Assembly: GCA_964563135.1 (NCBI GenBank)
Contig: CAZLWV010000006.1
Coordinates: 30,077-94,076 of the forward strand
Length of the DNA stretch: 64,000 nt
Direction: 5' to 3'
DNA from: JAAYAY01 sp964563135
GTDB lineage: Bacteria; Planctomycetota; Planctomycetia; Pirellulales; Thermoguttaceae
Part shown: piece after piece, positions 8,138 through 17,206 of the stretch
How the letters are laid out: every line of letters begins with the position of its first letter
How positions within the stretch are numbered: position 1 is the stretch's first letter
Made by a program: the position numbers and the translations under genes
The notes under the pieces: generated by a model
What the model was told of the DNA's origin: nothing
The model's database searches: none
The model's input: only the letters and a program-made list of their open reading frames with translations

Positions 8138-9817
8138 ATGGCGACCAGGCGAACCAGGAAAATGAAGGTCGATCGCGATCAGTCCGGCAAACAGAACCGG
8201 CTCGACAGCTCGCTGTCCACAACCCCCTCGCCACGCATGCTCCGGCAGCTCCGTTGCGAACCCCTGGCGAGGCTCCGCTGCATCGACGAGATCTGCCAGA
8301 CGATCCTCGCCGACCCCTTGAGCCAGCACATGGCCGAGGAAGGAGGAGATGCCGAGGACGGATTCGTGGCGGTCGTTGGCCAGATCGCCGAGATCTGCGC
8401 CAAAGGAATGCGGTTTCTCCGCGAGGCTTTTGGCGGAAACCCGCCTGCCCAGGATGCCCTGCCCGACATGGAGCAGGTGAACAAGACCGTCCACGACTTC
8501 AAGAACCTCGTGTCGGGAATCACCTATCGTAGCCAGTTCCTCCTCGAAGAGACCGATCAGCGGTTTCTTCCGTTCACCGACGATCTGCAAGACATCCGCC
8601 AGCACTTCGCCGCCACGATGGCCGCCCTGGACGAAGCCCGCGGCCTCGCCAGGCGGACCGTCGCCCCCAGCACTGCGGCGTCTGCCGCCCGGCCGCCCGA
8701 ACCCGAACAGCCCGGTCGCGCGGTAAATCCCGCCGTCGAGACGCCCGGCTGGAGCCAGCCGGGCCGGGTCCTGATCGTCGACGACGAGGAGGAAGTCCGC
8801 CGCCACATGACCCGCGAACTGGAGAAGCACGGGCACCAGGTGCTGGCGGTGGCCGAAGGACGTCAGGCCCTGGAACTGCTGGAATCAAGCTGCTACTTGC
8901 CGGAAACCGGCCAGATCGACCTGGTGCTCCTCGACCTCCGCCTCGGCGCCACCAGCGGCCTGGAAGTGCTCCAGGAGATGAAGAAAGACTTCGGGCTGCG
9001 CTCCATCCCCGTGGTGATCGTGTCGGCCAGCGACGACCTGGACTGCGTGGTGCAGTGCCTTGCCACGGGCGCCGACGACTACCTCACCAAGCCCTTCGAA
9101 CCCCGGCTGATGCGGGCTCGCGTGGCGTCGTGCCTCTCGAAACGGCGGCTCCAGCAGCAGCAGCAGTTCTTGAGCGAACAGATCCGCCTTTCGAAAGACC
9201 GCGCCAACGACCTCCTCTACCACATCTTTCCCTACACGGTGGCTGAGGAACTGATCACCAGCGGGGCGGTCAAACCTCGCGGCTGCGACCACGTGGCCGT
9301 CATGTTCTGCGACGTCGTCGGATTCACCCCATACTGCACCGGCCGGTCGCCTGAAGAGGTCGTCGCCCACCTGGACGAACTGTTCACCGGATACGAGAAA
9401 GCCATCTCGCGCCACAAGGTCGAGAAAATCAAGACGATCGGCGATTGCATGATGATCACCGCCGGGCTCATGCAACGCTACGACAACCCCGTCCTGGCCT
9501 GCCTGCGCTGCGGCGCGGAAATGATCGAGACGGCTCACAACTGCACGCCCGGCTGGGATGTTCGCATCGGCATCCACACCGGCCCGGTCGTCGCCGGCAT
9601 GGCCGGCAACCAGCACTACGCCTTCGACGTCTGGGGCGACACCGTCAATACCGCCTCGCGGATCGAAACCACGGCCGCCCCCGGCACCATCAACCTCAGC
9701 GAACCGGCCTGGGCGCAGGTCTATCAGCACTGCAAGGGGCGTTCCCAGGGCGTCAAGCCGCTCAAAGGCAAAGCCTCCATGGAAGTCTTCCGCTTCGAAG
9801 CGTTCCGCCAGCCGTAA
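8138..9817 (+). CDS. Receiver-linked class III adenylate cyclase
   Basis: A 559-aa soluble protein. Residues about 30-175 are helical and contain VHDFKNLVSGI (His119), resembling the phosphoacceptor helix of histidine kinases but with no ATPase domain after it. A receiver follows (VLIVDDEEEVRRHM from about 211, Asp in VLLDLRL), then a class III cyclase domain (about 365-555). The metal Asp residues are in FCDVVGFT and KTIGDCMM. The Lys of KIKTIGD and the Asp of FDVWGDTVN are the residues that select adenine in this family, and the transition-state Asn/Arg are in NTASR. cAMP is therefore the expected product. It ends the operon started by the hybrid kinase, suggesting phosphorylation-controlled cAMP synthesis. 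Confidence 0.88.
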   Translation: MATRRTRKMKVDRDQSGKQNRLDSSLSTTPSPRMLRQLRCEPLARLRCIDEICQTILADPLSQHMAEEGGDAEDGFVAVVGQIAEICAKGMRFLREAFGGNPPAQDALPDMEQVNKTVHDFKNLVSGITYRSQFLLEETDQRFLPFTDDLQDIRQHFAATMAALDEARGLARRTVAPSTAASAARPPEPEQPGRAVNPAVETPGWSQPGRVLIVDDEEEVRRHMTRELEKHGHQVLAVAEGRQALELLESSCYLPETGQIDLVLLDLRLGATSGLEVLQEMKKDFGLRSIPVVIVSASDDLDCVVQCLATGADDYLTKPFEPRLMRARVASCLSKRRLQQQQQFLSEQIRLSKDRANDLLYHIFPYTVAEELITSGAVKPRGCDHVAVMFCDVVGFTPYCTGRSPEEVVAHLDELFTGYEKAISRHKVEKIKTIGDCMMITAGLMQRYDNPVLACLRCGAEMIETAHNCTPGWDVRIGIHTGPVVAGMAGNQHYAFDVWGDTVNTASRIETTAAPGTINLSEPAWAQVYQHCKGRSQGVKPLKGKASMEVFRFEAFRQP

Positions 9818-9829
9818 CCAGAGAGCGTC

Positions 9830-11272
9830 TCACCACACGCCGGTGATCAATTCCAGATCGGTTCTCAGGCCTTTCATGTACTTGCGCCATTCCGCCTCCA
9901 GCGATTCCAGATCGCTGCCGAAGGCCTGCACGAACAGGTCCTCGTATTCGTCGGCATCGAGTCGCTCTTCCGATTCAACCTGGCCAACGAGCTGGTAATA
10001 CTTGATGAGCTGGTCGAAGTGGCGCTGCATGAGAAAATGTGTGAGCGCCCAGGCCTGCCCATAGCCGTGAAGCATGGCGTCCATCGTGCCGGCCTTGGAG
10101 AAGATCCGGTCGGTAATGACGAAGCTGAGATTGCAGTGCTCCCGGTCCGCTGCCAGCTCCCGGTACCGGTCCAGCCGGTCCGCGTTCACCGTCCCGATCC
10201 CGCTCCAGGCCGCCTCGGAGGGGGTCTCGAAGTAGGTGGCCAGGCCCTCGTGGGCCCAGGTGGTCACCGGCGACTTGTTCGGAAAAAGCCCCGTCGCCGC
10301 CGCCAGGTGGTGCGTCGCCTCGTGGCTGACAACCTCGATGTCGGCGTTGTCGCGGGCAACCAGCGACAGGAGCCGGATCGTGTCGGCCATGCGGACCGTG
10401 TCTTTCGCGTCGTAGGTCCGGTTCTTGATGGCGTACTGCTTCCGCTCCTGGAGCAAGTTGCTGATCGCCTCCAACGCCTTGTGCTCGTCGTTGGTCCCCT
10501 GGTCGTAGAAGACAGAAATGTTCTCCTTGCTCGTGTAGAATCCCAACGCGATCTCCAGGCCGTCTTCGCTCGATGCCAGAAAATCCTCACGATCTGCAAA
10601 CAGGGCCACCTTGAGCCTCTGCGCCGGGACCTGGAGGTTGCAGCCCTCCAGACAGAACTTCATCAGGAAGCTCTCGTAGACCGTTTCAAGCAGCTCCACA
10701 CGCGTCTCCACGCGGGTCTTCTTCGAGTACGGGTCTCGATCGGAGGACGTGTTGTGAAGAATCAGGAAGTGCTTGCTCTGCACCACCTTCATATCCCGAT
10801 CGTTCTTGATGTAGAGGCGAATCTCCTTCTCCAGGTCGGGAGAGGGGGGGATCGGCGCGTCGATCTTCTTCTTCATATCCGCCAGCCGCACGACCGTGGG
10901 ATGATTGGGCTCGATCCTCCAGGCCTCCGCGGCTGCCTGGTAGAAAATGGCAAGCTGGCCGTTGTGCAGCGCCCAGCGGGCGGCATCTAGGCACAGGCTG
11001 GCGTTGCCGCTCTGCTTTGCCTCTTTGAACTTGCGATTGGCGATCGATTCGATGGTCGGCGCTTTCCAGTAGCGGATCTCGCTCAGGTCGAAATAGAGAT
11101 CGCCAAACCGCGAATGGCTCACCGTCACCGTTCGCCCCGGATGGACCGTCACCTGCCCCTGGATCAGGCACACCAGCGGCGTGTTGGGGATGGGAAAGAG
11201 AATGATATCGCCCCGCGCCGAACCCGACCCCCAGAGCACGAGAACCACCAGCCCCAGAACCGAGTTTCGCAT
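9830..11272 (-). CDS. Secreted DUF1570-type zinc metallopeptidase
   Basis: About 480 aa with an N-terminal signal peptide (cleavage expected near GSARG). The C-terminal half has a gluzincin-like centre: HEATHHLAA (HExxH) followed by WAHEGLATYFE, typical of DUF1570 / peptidase-MA-like proteins common in planctomycetes. The N-terminal half has helical, TPR-like character. The ATG at 11272 is preferred over an adjacent GTG at 11275 because GGAGG lies eight bases before it. It ends 12 bases from the convergent cyclase gene. A periplasmic or surface location is expected; the substrate is unknown. Confidence 0.85.
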   Translation of the reverse strand: MRNSVLGLVVLVLWGSGSARGDIILFPIPNTPLVCLIQGQVTVHPGRTVTVSHSRFGDLYFDLSEIRYWKAPTIESIANRKFKEAKQSGNASLCLDAARWALHNGQLAIFYQAAAEAWRIEPNHPTVVRLADMKKKIDAPIPPSPDLEKEIRLYIKNDRDMKVVQSKHFLILHNTSSDRDPYSKKTRVETRVELLETVYESFLMKFCLEGCNLQVPAQRLKVALFADREDFLASSEDGLEIALGFYTSKENISVFYDQGTNDEHKALEAISNLLQERKQYAIKNRTYDAKDTVRMADTIRLLSLVARDNADIEVVSHEATHHLAAATGLFPNKSPVTTWAHEGLATYFETPSEAAWSGIGTVNADRLDRYRELAADREHCNLSFVITDRIFSKAGTMDAMLHGYGQAWALTHFLMQRHFDQLIKYYQLVGQVESEERLDADEYEDLFVQAFGSDLESLEAEWRKYMKGLRTDLELITGVW

Positions 11273-11680
11273 CACCTATCCCTCCGCCTTGCGCTGCGAA
11301 AATGAAACCACCCTTGCAAGCCAGCCGCCCGGGTGGCAGAAAAGAAGCCGACAGCCGTCCTGTCATGTCCCCGGCCGAGCGGGAAGACCAACTCCCGCTC
11401 CCTTCCCAGGCTAAGTATTGCCAGTTCCAGAGTCAAGTATGAACCGGGGGCAACTCTGCGGCTGCCCAAGGCCCTTGGGAGCCGGCCCCCCGGTCGGGCA
11501 CGCCCATGTCGGTGACAAACCCCTGCCGCCGATAGCAAAACTGCCGTAGCTGCCCATCCATGCGGGAAAGCCTCCCGCCATGTACCAGGGCTTTACACGA
11601 GGAAGAAATTCTCCCGCGGACTTTGCCGCCTGGGGGGCCGTTCGCCCGCACGGCCTGTAAGAATCATCGCGCCGCCGGTT
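11273..11680. other. Intergenic region without a supported gene
   Basis: About 400 nt between two minus-strand genes. Only short frames without family resemblance are present; it presumably holds the promoter of the DUF1570 gene. Confidence 0.4.
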
Positions 11681-13240
11681 CTACTGCGGTTTGCCAGAGG
11701 CCGTGAGCATGACGGCATCACCCACCGTGCGGCGCTGCCAGCCGATAATCTTGCCGTCATCGTCCACGAGCGGAAAGACGTGAACCAGTGCCAGTTCCGC
11801 CTGCCACTCCGCGTCGGCGTTGGGGGCAACGTTCACCTCCAGGTGCCCGTAGTGCTTGCCGCCGGAGATGAGTCGATTTCCCTGCCAGACTTCCGGCTCG
11901 TCCTCGTGAGCCACAAACTCGCGGTGGGGGTTGTCGAAGCCCGTCGAAGGCCCGCGCAGCCCATCGCCGCCGATCCCCACGTCGTAGACGTGAATACGGT
12001 GGGGGCGTGTGGTGCCGTCGGCAAGCGTCTCTGTTCCCGCGACCAGCGACCGTTCCAGCAGCTCGTCGTGTCCCGAAATGACCGCGTCCACGCCGTATTC
12101 GAGCAGCAACGGCATGATCACCCGCATGGCGATTCCCGCCTGCCCGGAAAAGCCGGCCTTGCCAAACGGAATGCTGTGCGGGCCCGAACCGTACATCGTG
12201 TGGTGGAACTGTACAAAAGTGAAGCGGGTCCGCTGCCTCGCATCGGCCAGTTGCGACTGGAGCCAGCGGTATTGTTCCGAGCCGGGATTGAAGTCGGGAG
12301 AGTTGTTCCCTTCCAGGAAATGGTTCGTGTCGGACTGCGTCTTGTGGGGCAACCCGTTGCTCGAGTCCAGCGTGATGATGGTGACCGGCCCGTAGTCGAT
12401 GCGGTAGTAACGGCCGCGATGCTTCTCGTTGGAGGCCTGGTTCGAGGGGACCTCAAAATAGGTCAGGAACTTCTCGGCGGCCAGGTTGGAGCCTTCCGCC
12501 GAGTAGCCGCCGCCGGGACCGGCGTAGTTCTCATGATTGCCCAGTGCCGGGAAGATCGGCACGCTGCCGGCCAGATCGCCGTAATCCCCGGCAACGTGCC
12601 GCCAGAATTCGTCCCAATCGCGCTGCTCGCCTCCCGTTTCGACCAGGTCGCCCACGATGAGCAAAAAATCGGGTTTCCTCGCCGCGATCACCTTGAGATT
12701 CTCGCGGTAGCCGGTGGTCTGGTCCGCCACGTAGCGGGTCAACCCTTCCGGCCGGTTGCTGCCCGGCGACGCAGGCCAATCGACCGGCGGATCGGTCGTC
12801 GATTCCGGCTCGGTTTCGGAATCGGAATAGGCGATGAAGCGGATTGCCTGGTCGGCGGCCGGAGCCGTCCGGAAGGAACCGGCGTATTGCTGGTTTCCTT
12901 GACGCACCCGGTAGACGTACTCCGTCCCCGGTTTCAGATCGGTCACTCGCAGGCTGTGGAGCCAGGGCAAGCCGGGGTGCGGGGCCCCCGGCTCCGGCTT
13001 GAAGGGGTTGTAGGCCAGGCTCTGCGCCTCGCGGGGCTGTGAGCGAAACTGGCGGGGCCCGGCGGCGGTTTCCACCGTCAGCATGCCCGGCTCTCCCGCG
13101 CCGGACAGCCAGCGGATGGTGACGGCGTCCTCGGCCGGGTTCTGAACGTACGGCCGGACGCGAAACGAGTCCGCACAGGCGGCGCCGGTCGCCAGCAACC
13201 CCGTCAGCAACAACGGCAGGAAACGGTGGAAACGGATCAC
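11681..13240 (-). CDS. Secreted purple-acid-phosphatase-like metallophosphoesterase
   Basis: A 519-aa protein with a signal peptide (ending about ATGAACA). A fibronectin-III-like domain follows (VTIRWLSG, LKPGTEYVYRVR), as in purple acid phosphatases, then a calcineurin-like phosphoesterase. Its metal motifs are YSDSETE, GDLVETGG, GNHENY, VQFHHTMYG and SGHDE. The family hydrolyses phosphomonoesters or other phosphoesters outside the cytoplasm using a dinuclear metal centre. It is probably independent of its neighbours, although the small lipoprotein gene lies 25 bases upstream on the same strand. Confidence 0.9.
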   Translation of the reverse strand: MIRFHRFLPLLLTGLLATGAACADSFRVRPYVQNPAEDAVTIRWLSGAGEPGMLTVETAAGPRQFRSQPREAQSLAYNPFKPEPGAPHPGLPWLHSLRVTDLKPGTEYVYRVRQGNQQYAGSFRTAPAADQAIRFIAYSDSETEPESTTDPPVDWPASPGSNRPEGLTRYVADQTTGYRENLKVIAARKPDFLLIVGDLVETGGEQRDWDEFWRHVAGDYGDLAGSVPIFPALGNHENYAGPGGGYSAEGSNLAAEKFLTYFEVPSNQASNEKHRGRYYRIDYGPVTIITLDSSNGLPHKTQSDTNHFLEGNNSPDFNPGSEQYRWLQSQLADARQRTRFTFVQFHHTMYGSGPHSIPFGKAGFSGQAGIAMRVIMPLLLEYGVDAVISGHDELLERSLVAGTETLADGTTRPHRIHVYDVGIGGDGLRGPSTGFDNPHREFVAHEDEPEVWQGNRLISGGKHYGHLEVNVAPNADAEWQAELALVHVFPLVDDDGKIIGWQRRTVGDAVMLTASGKPQ

Positions 13241-13265
13241 GCGTGCAACCCCTTGCGCCGGCGCG

Positions 13266-13658
13266 CTACATGGATTTCATGGCAATGTCGATCGTTTGCT
13301 TTCCGGCCTTGACCTCCTTCTTGATGGTCGAATTGTATCCATACTCCTCGGGAATCTTCGCGGTCGGAGTTGCCCCGTCCGGCCAGATGACTTTCACCGT
13401 GTTCTGTCCCACCGTCGCCCCCTTGACATCGTTGGTGTACATCAGGTCGTACCTCCCCTCGCTGTCGGCATTGGCCACGGCGGGGCGCCCGGAATCGGGC
13501 TGGAACGTGACGATCACTCCGGCAAGCGGCTTGCCGTCCAGAGTCACGGTGCCTTGCACTCGCCCCAGTTCGGGCAGATCGCTCCTGCCACAGCCGATAC
13601 TCGCCAGCACCAGCGCCGGCAACAGTCCAATCAACAACAACCTCCATGGATACGTCAT
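13266..13658 (-). CDS. Small lipoprotein with carboxypeptidase-regulatory-like fold
   Basis: A 130-aa protein with a lipobox signal (VLASIGC, Cys23) and a single beta-sandwich domain of the carboxypeptidase-regulatory / transthyretin-like type (VQGTVTLDGKPLAGVIVTFQP, then a GRYDL strand). Such proteins are frequent in planctomycetes and often sit directly after DUF1559 genes, as here. The ATG at 13658 has GAGG five bases upstream. Its role is unknown; it is expected to be membrane-anchored and exposed on the outer side. Confidence 0.85.
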   Translation of the reverse strand: MTYPWRLLLIGLLPALVLASIGCGRSDLPELGRVQGTVTLDGKPLAGVIVTFQPDSGRPAVANADSEGRYDLMYTNDVKGATVGQNTVKVIWPDGATPTAKIPEEYGYNSTIKKEVKAGKQTIDIAMKSM

Positions 13659-13879
13659 CTCGACCTCGCTTTCTGCCGGAAGAGGAATGGGAGACCCGCG
13701 TCCAGGCGGCGAGCCTCGCACAAAGATGGATGGATGCAGAACGGCCGGCACTTCAGCCGGGTGAAGCCGCCGGACGGCCTTCCGGCCGTCACGACACAGT
13801 GGTTCCGGGCCCTCGGCCCCGACCGGGCGCAGGGGCGCCCCCGAGCGGCGATCTCCGGACGCTCGCGGCGGCGGACCGC

Positions 13880-14900
13880 TCAGAATTCCCCAATGGGCTG
13901 ATTGTCGTTTCTCGACAGCAACCGCTCGAAGGTGCTGTCGACCCAGTGGTTGGCCGCCCCACCCGACGTCAGGTTCCCGGGGCGGAAGTCGATCGTCTCG
14001 CTGACGAAGCGAACCGATCCGTCGCACAGTGCAAACTGGGCCCCGCCGGGATGATTGCTGTGAAATCCGCGGTTCTGATGGTCGGCGTTGATCACCGTCT
14101 GGTTGATGCCCCAATAGGGGATGCCCAACGCTGCCAGCAGCGAACGATTGCGGCTGCTGTAGCCGGTCACTTCGCTGCTGAATCCCAGGGCGTTCCCTGC
14201 CCCCACGTCCAGGCCGTTGACGTGGAAACACCGCTCTCCGATCATCGCCGTATTGCTGGTCCCGTCGGTGGTGTCGCGAAACGAGATGTGGGAGTTCGAA
14301 AACAGCACGCCGCTGGCCGGTCCGTAGGTGTTCTCGCCGTTGGGAGGCGTCGTGCTGTTGCCGCTGCACGCCACGCCCACATAGTTCGACTTGGCAATCG
14401 CGATCCGGTCCGTCCCGTTGCTGGTTACCTGCTTCTCATAGGTGGAGTAGGCGGCCTTGTACTTGACACCAAAGTCGTTCAATGCCGGGCCGGAGTCGGA
14501 GGGGCAGGTGAAAACCGATATCGGCGTCTTCAAAGCAGCCAGCCCGGTGGGCGTCGTCAGGTCGCTCCACAAGGGAACACGCCCCACCTGCAACTGGTCC
14601 TGCAAGGGGGTTTGCTCGATGAAACCCAGGATCATCGCTCCCCAACTCCAGTGCGAACGCTCGAGTGTGGCCGGAGATGCCGGCAGGTTGGTGATGAATC
14701 CCGAGGGAAAACTCTGGAACGTGTCGGCATAGTTGTGGACTCCCAATGCGAGCTGTTTGAGGTTGTTGCTGCATTGGGAACGTCGGGCTGCCTCCCTGGC
14801 TGCCTGGACAGCCGGCAATAGCAGCGCGATCAAGATGCCAATGATGGCGATCACAACCAGCAACTCCACGAGAGTGAACCCAGCCCTTTTTTTTTTTCAT
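13880..14900 (-). CDS. DUF1559 prepilin-like protein, start separated by a frameshift in a poly-A run
   Basis: The body (13880-14869, 329 aa) is a DUF1559 protein: VELLVVIAIIGILIALLLPA prepilin helix, REAARRSQCSNNLKQ, and the C-terminal H-P-G-G-A-x-F-A-L-C-D-G-S-V-R-F motif. The natural ATG is at 14900, followed by 11 A residues. In the DUF1559 frame those bases read TGA-AAA-AAA-AAA-AGG, so the ATG is one base out of frame. With 10 A the product would begin MKKKRAGFTLVELL, the standard type IV prepilin signal. Either the assembly has one extra A, or the gene depends on slippage. A GTG at 14869 could start a form lacking the processing site. The lipoprotein gene follows on the same strand. Confidence 0.85.
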
Positions 14901-15378
14901 GTTACGGCGACCTCCGAGAAATAAGGTGAGCTAGAACGGAGTTGGAAACGCGAGAAGATGACGTTAGTGTATCCGCCCGTGAATGGCCGTCAAGATCCGG
15001 GAAGAAATTCCCGCCCCCAGCCGTCGCCCGAAGTTCACGACGGGTTCGGCCGTACCGAGTTCCCCATCTTGCCCGGGCCGATCGCAAGTCTTTCCCCGAG
15101 GCAGATTCTACCCCCCTGGAATCCGCTTTCGTACCGTTACGGCTTGCCGTCGCGGATCGGTCAGGGGGAGGCTCGCCGACCGCTCGGCTGAATCCTTCCC
15201 GATCGCCCTGCCGAGCACCCAACCCACTTGGGCCCGCACGTCGCGCCACCGATAGGCTGAGATCTTCCCGGGCAGCGGAAGGTTCCTGCACTCCCCCAAA
15301 GAGTGAGTTTCACCAGGCCGATACGCCCCTGGCACCTCCGCAGTGTCCCGTCCCGGACCCGCAACCCCGTGCCGCATC
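14901..15378. other. Intergenic region without a supported gene
   Basis: About 480 nt upstream of the DUF1559 gene and downstream of the DUF3754 gene. Frames in it lack family resemblance; it should contain the DUF1559 promoter. Confidence 0.4.
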
Positions 15379-16620
15379 TCACAGACACTTCTTGCCGTTG
15401 GGCGAGAAGTATTCGTCCCACCACCGGTCCAGCCGGTCCAGGGCAACCTCCAGGTCGAGGGCCTTGAGAACCCGGCGGGGCGTGCCGTCCGGGGCCGTTT
15501 CTTCGCAGACCTCGATCAGTTCCTTGTCGATCAGCTTGCGGACCGCGTCGGCCATTTCGAAGTCCACGTTCGGGAGCTGAAAATTCTCGCGGAGCCAGGC
15601 CTCCACGCGGGCGTCGAGTTCCTCCATCGTGTAGCCCGCGCCGCGCTCGCTGTACAGAATGTAGTAGGCCAGCAGAAGCTCCTTGATCTCCTCCGCCTCG
15701 GCGGTATCCACCAGCCGCGTCAGGGCGCTGACGTTGTTGGCCAGATTCTTGTAGTAGAGGCTGGAGGACAGGGTCTGCATGTACTTCGTCTTGCTGGTCA
15801 GGAAGCTGAAGACCCCTTTGAAAAAGGCCCCCACAAACCCCGCCACGATCACCAGCAACACCAGCGGGGAGATGATCGCGGCCGTGAACAGCTTGATGGT
15901 GGGCGCGGCCAGGCCGCCGGCCACGGTGCCCCCTACCTTGAGCTTGTCCAGCAGCTTCATCCGCACCCGGACTTCCGGCGAGGTCATCTTCAGGTCTTCC
16001 AGCACGATGTCCTTGAAGAGCTTCATGAGCACGACATCTCTGGCCGGCTCCTTTCCCCGTCGCGCATGCCGCCTGCGAACCAGAATGGCGACTCGCGAGA
16101 ACATCCGAACCGGAACCGTCCGCTTGCGGAAAAGAGTGCTCCAGGTGCGATACGACTGCTGCGCCGCGCGAATCCCCCGGTAGAAGACGTCGAGGACCTC
16201 GTAGTCGTCCAGGTTCACCCGGACCGAAAGGCCCAACTCGTTGCGCGACTCCATGCAGGCCAGCAATTGCTCGCGGCTGAGCTTCACGTAGTTGCTGCTC
16301 AGGAGCAGCTTCTCGTAACGCCGCCGCAGCTCGGAAAAGGCTTCCTCCCGCTCTTGGGCCGACAACTCCGCCAGCAACTGGGTATCGCGGTCCGGATCGA
16401 AAGGATCGTAGAGCCGTTTGAGCGAGTTGATTTCGTCCACAAATTCGAAGTGAAACCTGGCCCGGACCATGTCGAGAAACAGGCAGAATTGCTGCCGCTG
16501 CTCGTCGGAACAACCGCCATCGGCCAGGATTCTGCGAAGGATCGCCTCCTCCTTGACGGGCAGAAAACGTTCGTGAGTCTCCAGAAAATCGAGAGAACGG
16601 TGGGGCGGATGGAGGTCCAT
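15379..16620 (-). CDS. DUF3754 (TMEM143-like) membrane protein
   Basis: A 413-aa protein rich in charged helices, with one strong hydrophobic stretch around residues 255-285 (AAIISPLVLLVIVAGFVGAF) long enough for one or two membrane passes. The surrounding sequence (ARDVVLMKLFKDIVLEDLKM, YYKNLANN, LLAYYILY) fits DUF3754, a family related to animal TMEM143 with no known biochemical function. It is transcribed alone; the oxidoreductase gene is divergent. The function is not inferred. Confidence 0.75.
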   Translation of the reverse strand: MDLHPPHRSLDFLETHERFLPVKEEAILRRILADGGCSDEQRQQFCLFLDMVRARFHFEFVDEINSLKRLYDPFDPDRDTQLLAELSAQEREEAFSELRRRYEKLLLSSNYVKLSREQLLACMESRNELGLSVRVNLDDYEVLDVFYRGIRAAQQSYRTWSTLFRKRTVPVRMFSRVAILVRRRHARRGKEPARDVVLMKLFKDIVLEDLKMTSPEVRVRMKLLDKLKVGGTVAGGLAAPTIKLFTAAIISPLVLLVIVAGFVGAFFKGVFSFLTSKTKYMQTLSSSLYYKNLANNVSALTRLVDTAEAEEIKELLLAYYILYSERGAGYTMEELDARVEAWLRENFQLPNVDFEMADAVRKLIDKELIEVCEETAPDGTPRRVLKALDLEVALDRLDRWWDEYFSPNGKKCL

Positions 16621-17206
16621 TTCAGTGTCGGTTCAGCCATCGGTGGTTCGTTCCCGCCGGCGATGCGGCAGTACCGGCAGGAATCGGGAGACGGTGGGGC
16701 TCAGGGCAGTCGGCCGGCCATTTCCCCGCCGCGACATGCGCGGCAGGCCTGTCCGGAACAGGGCCGGACCGCGCGGCTCCTGTTCCGACCCCGCCCCAGC
16801 TTCGACCTGGCATCCGAGCCGGTGCTCTCCGTCCTCGGCTCGCGCATCGGCTCCGTGCTTCGGGCCGCGCTTGCGATCCGGATTTGCGGCGAATGGTGCG
16901 GGCGCGTTTTGCGACAAACGTCTCATTTACCGATCCGGCGCCGGCCGGTCAATCCACGCCGCAGACGCGGGAAGGCCGATTCTTCAAAAAAGTACCAGTA
17001 CGTCTCGAATTTACCGGAAAACCAGCGCCGTCCGAAGACCGAATTCGGTTTGGCAGCGCCTCAGCGCCACGTCCGCAGCCGGGGCCGGCGGTTGCCCCCT
17101 CCTGCGAGGTGAACGTTCCCAGATGCGTGCGTTGCGCGCACAAGGCGGCTATAATAGGACCCCTTCGACCTATTTCCCTGCTTTGATTCGATTGAGGAGA
17201 CCGACC
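16621..17206. other. Divergent intergenic region
   Basis: About 590 nt between the DUF3754 gene (minus) and the oxidoreductase (plus). An open frame runs through it in the oxidoreductase frame, but it is Arg/Pro-rich, has no family resemblance, and the true start with a ribosome site is at 17207. Confidence 0.5.
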
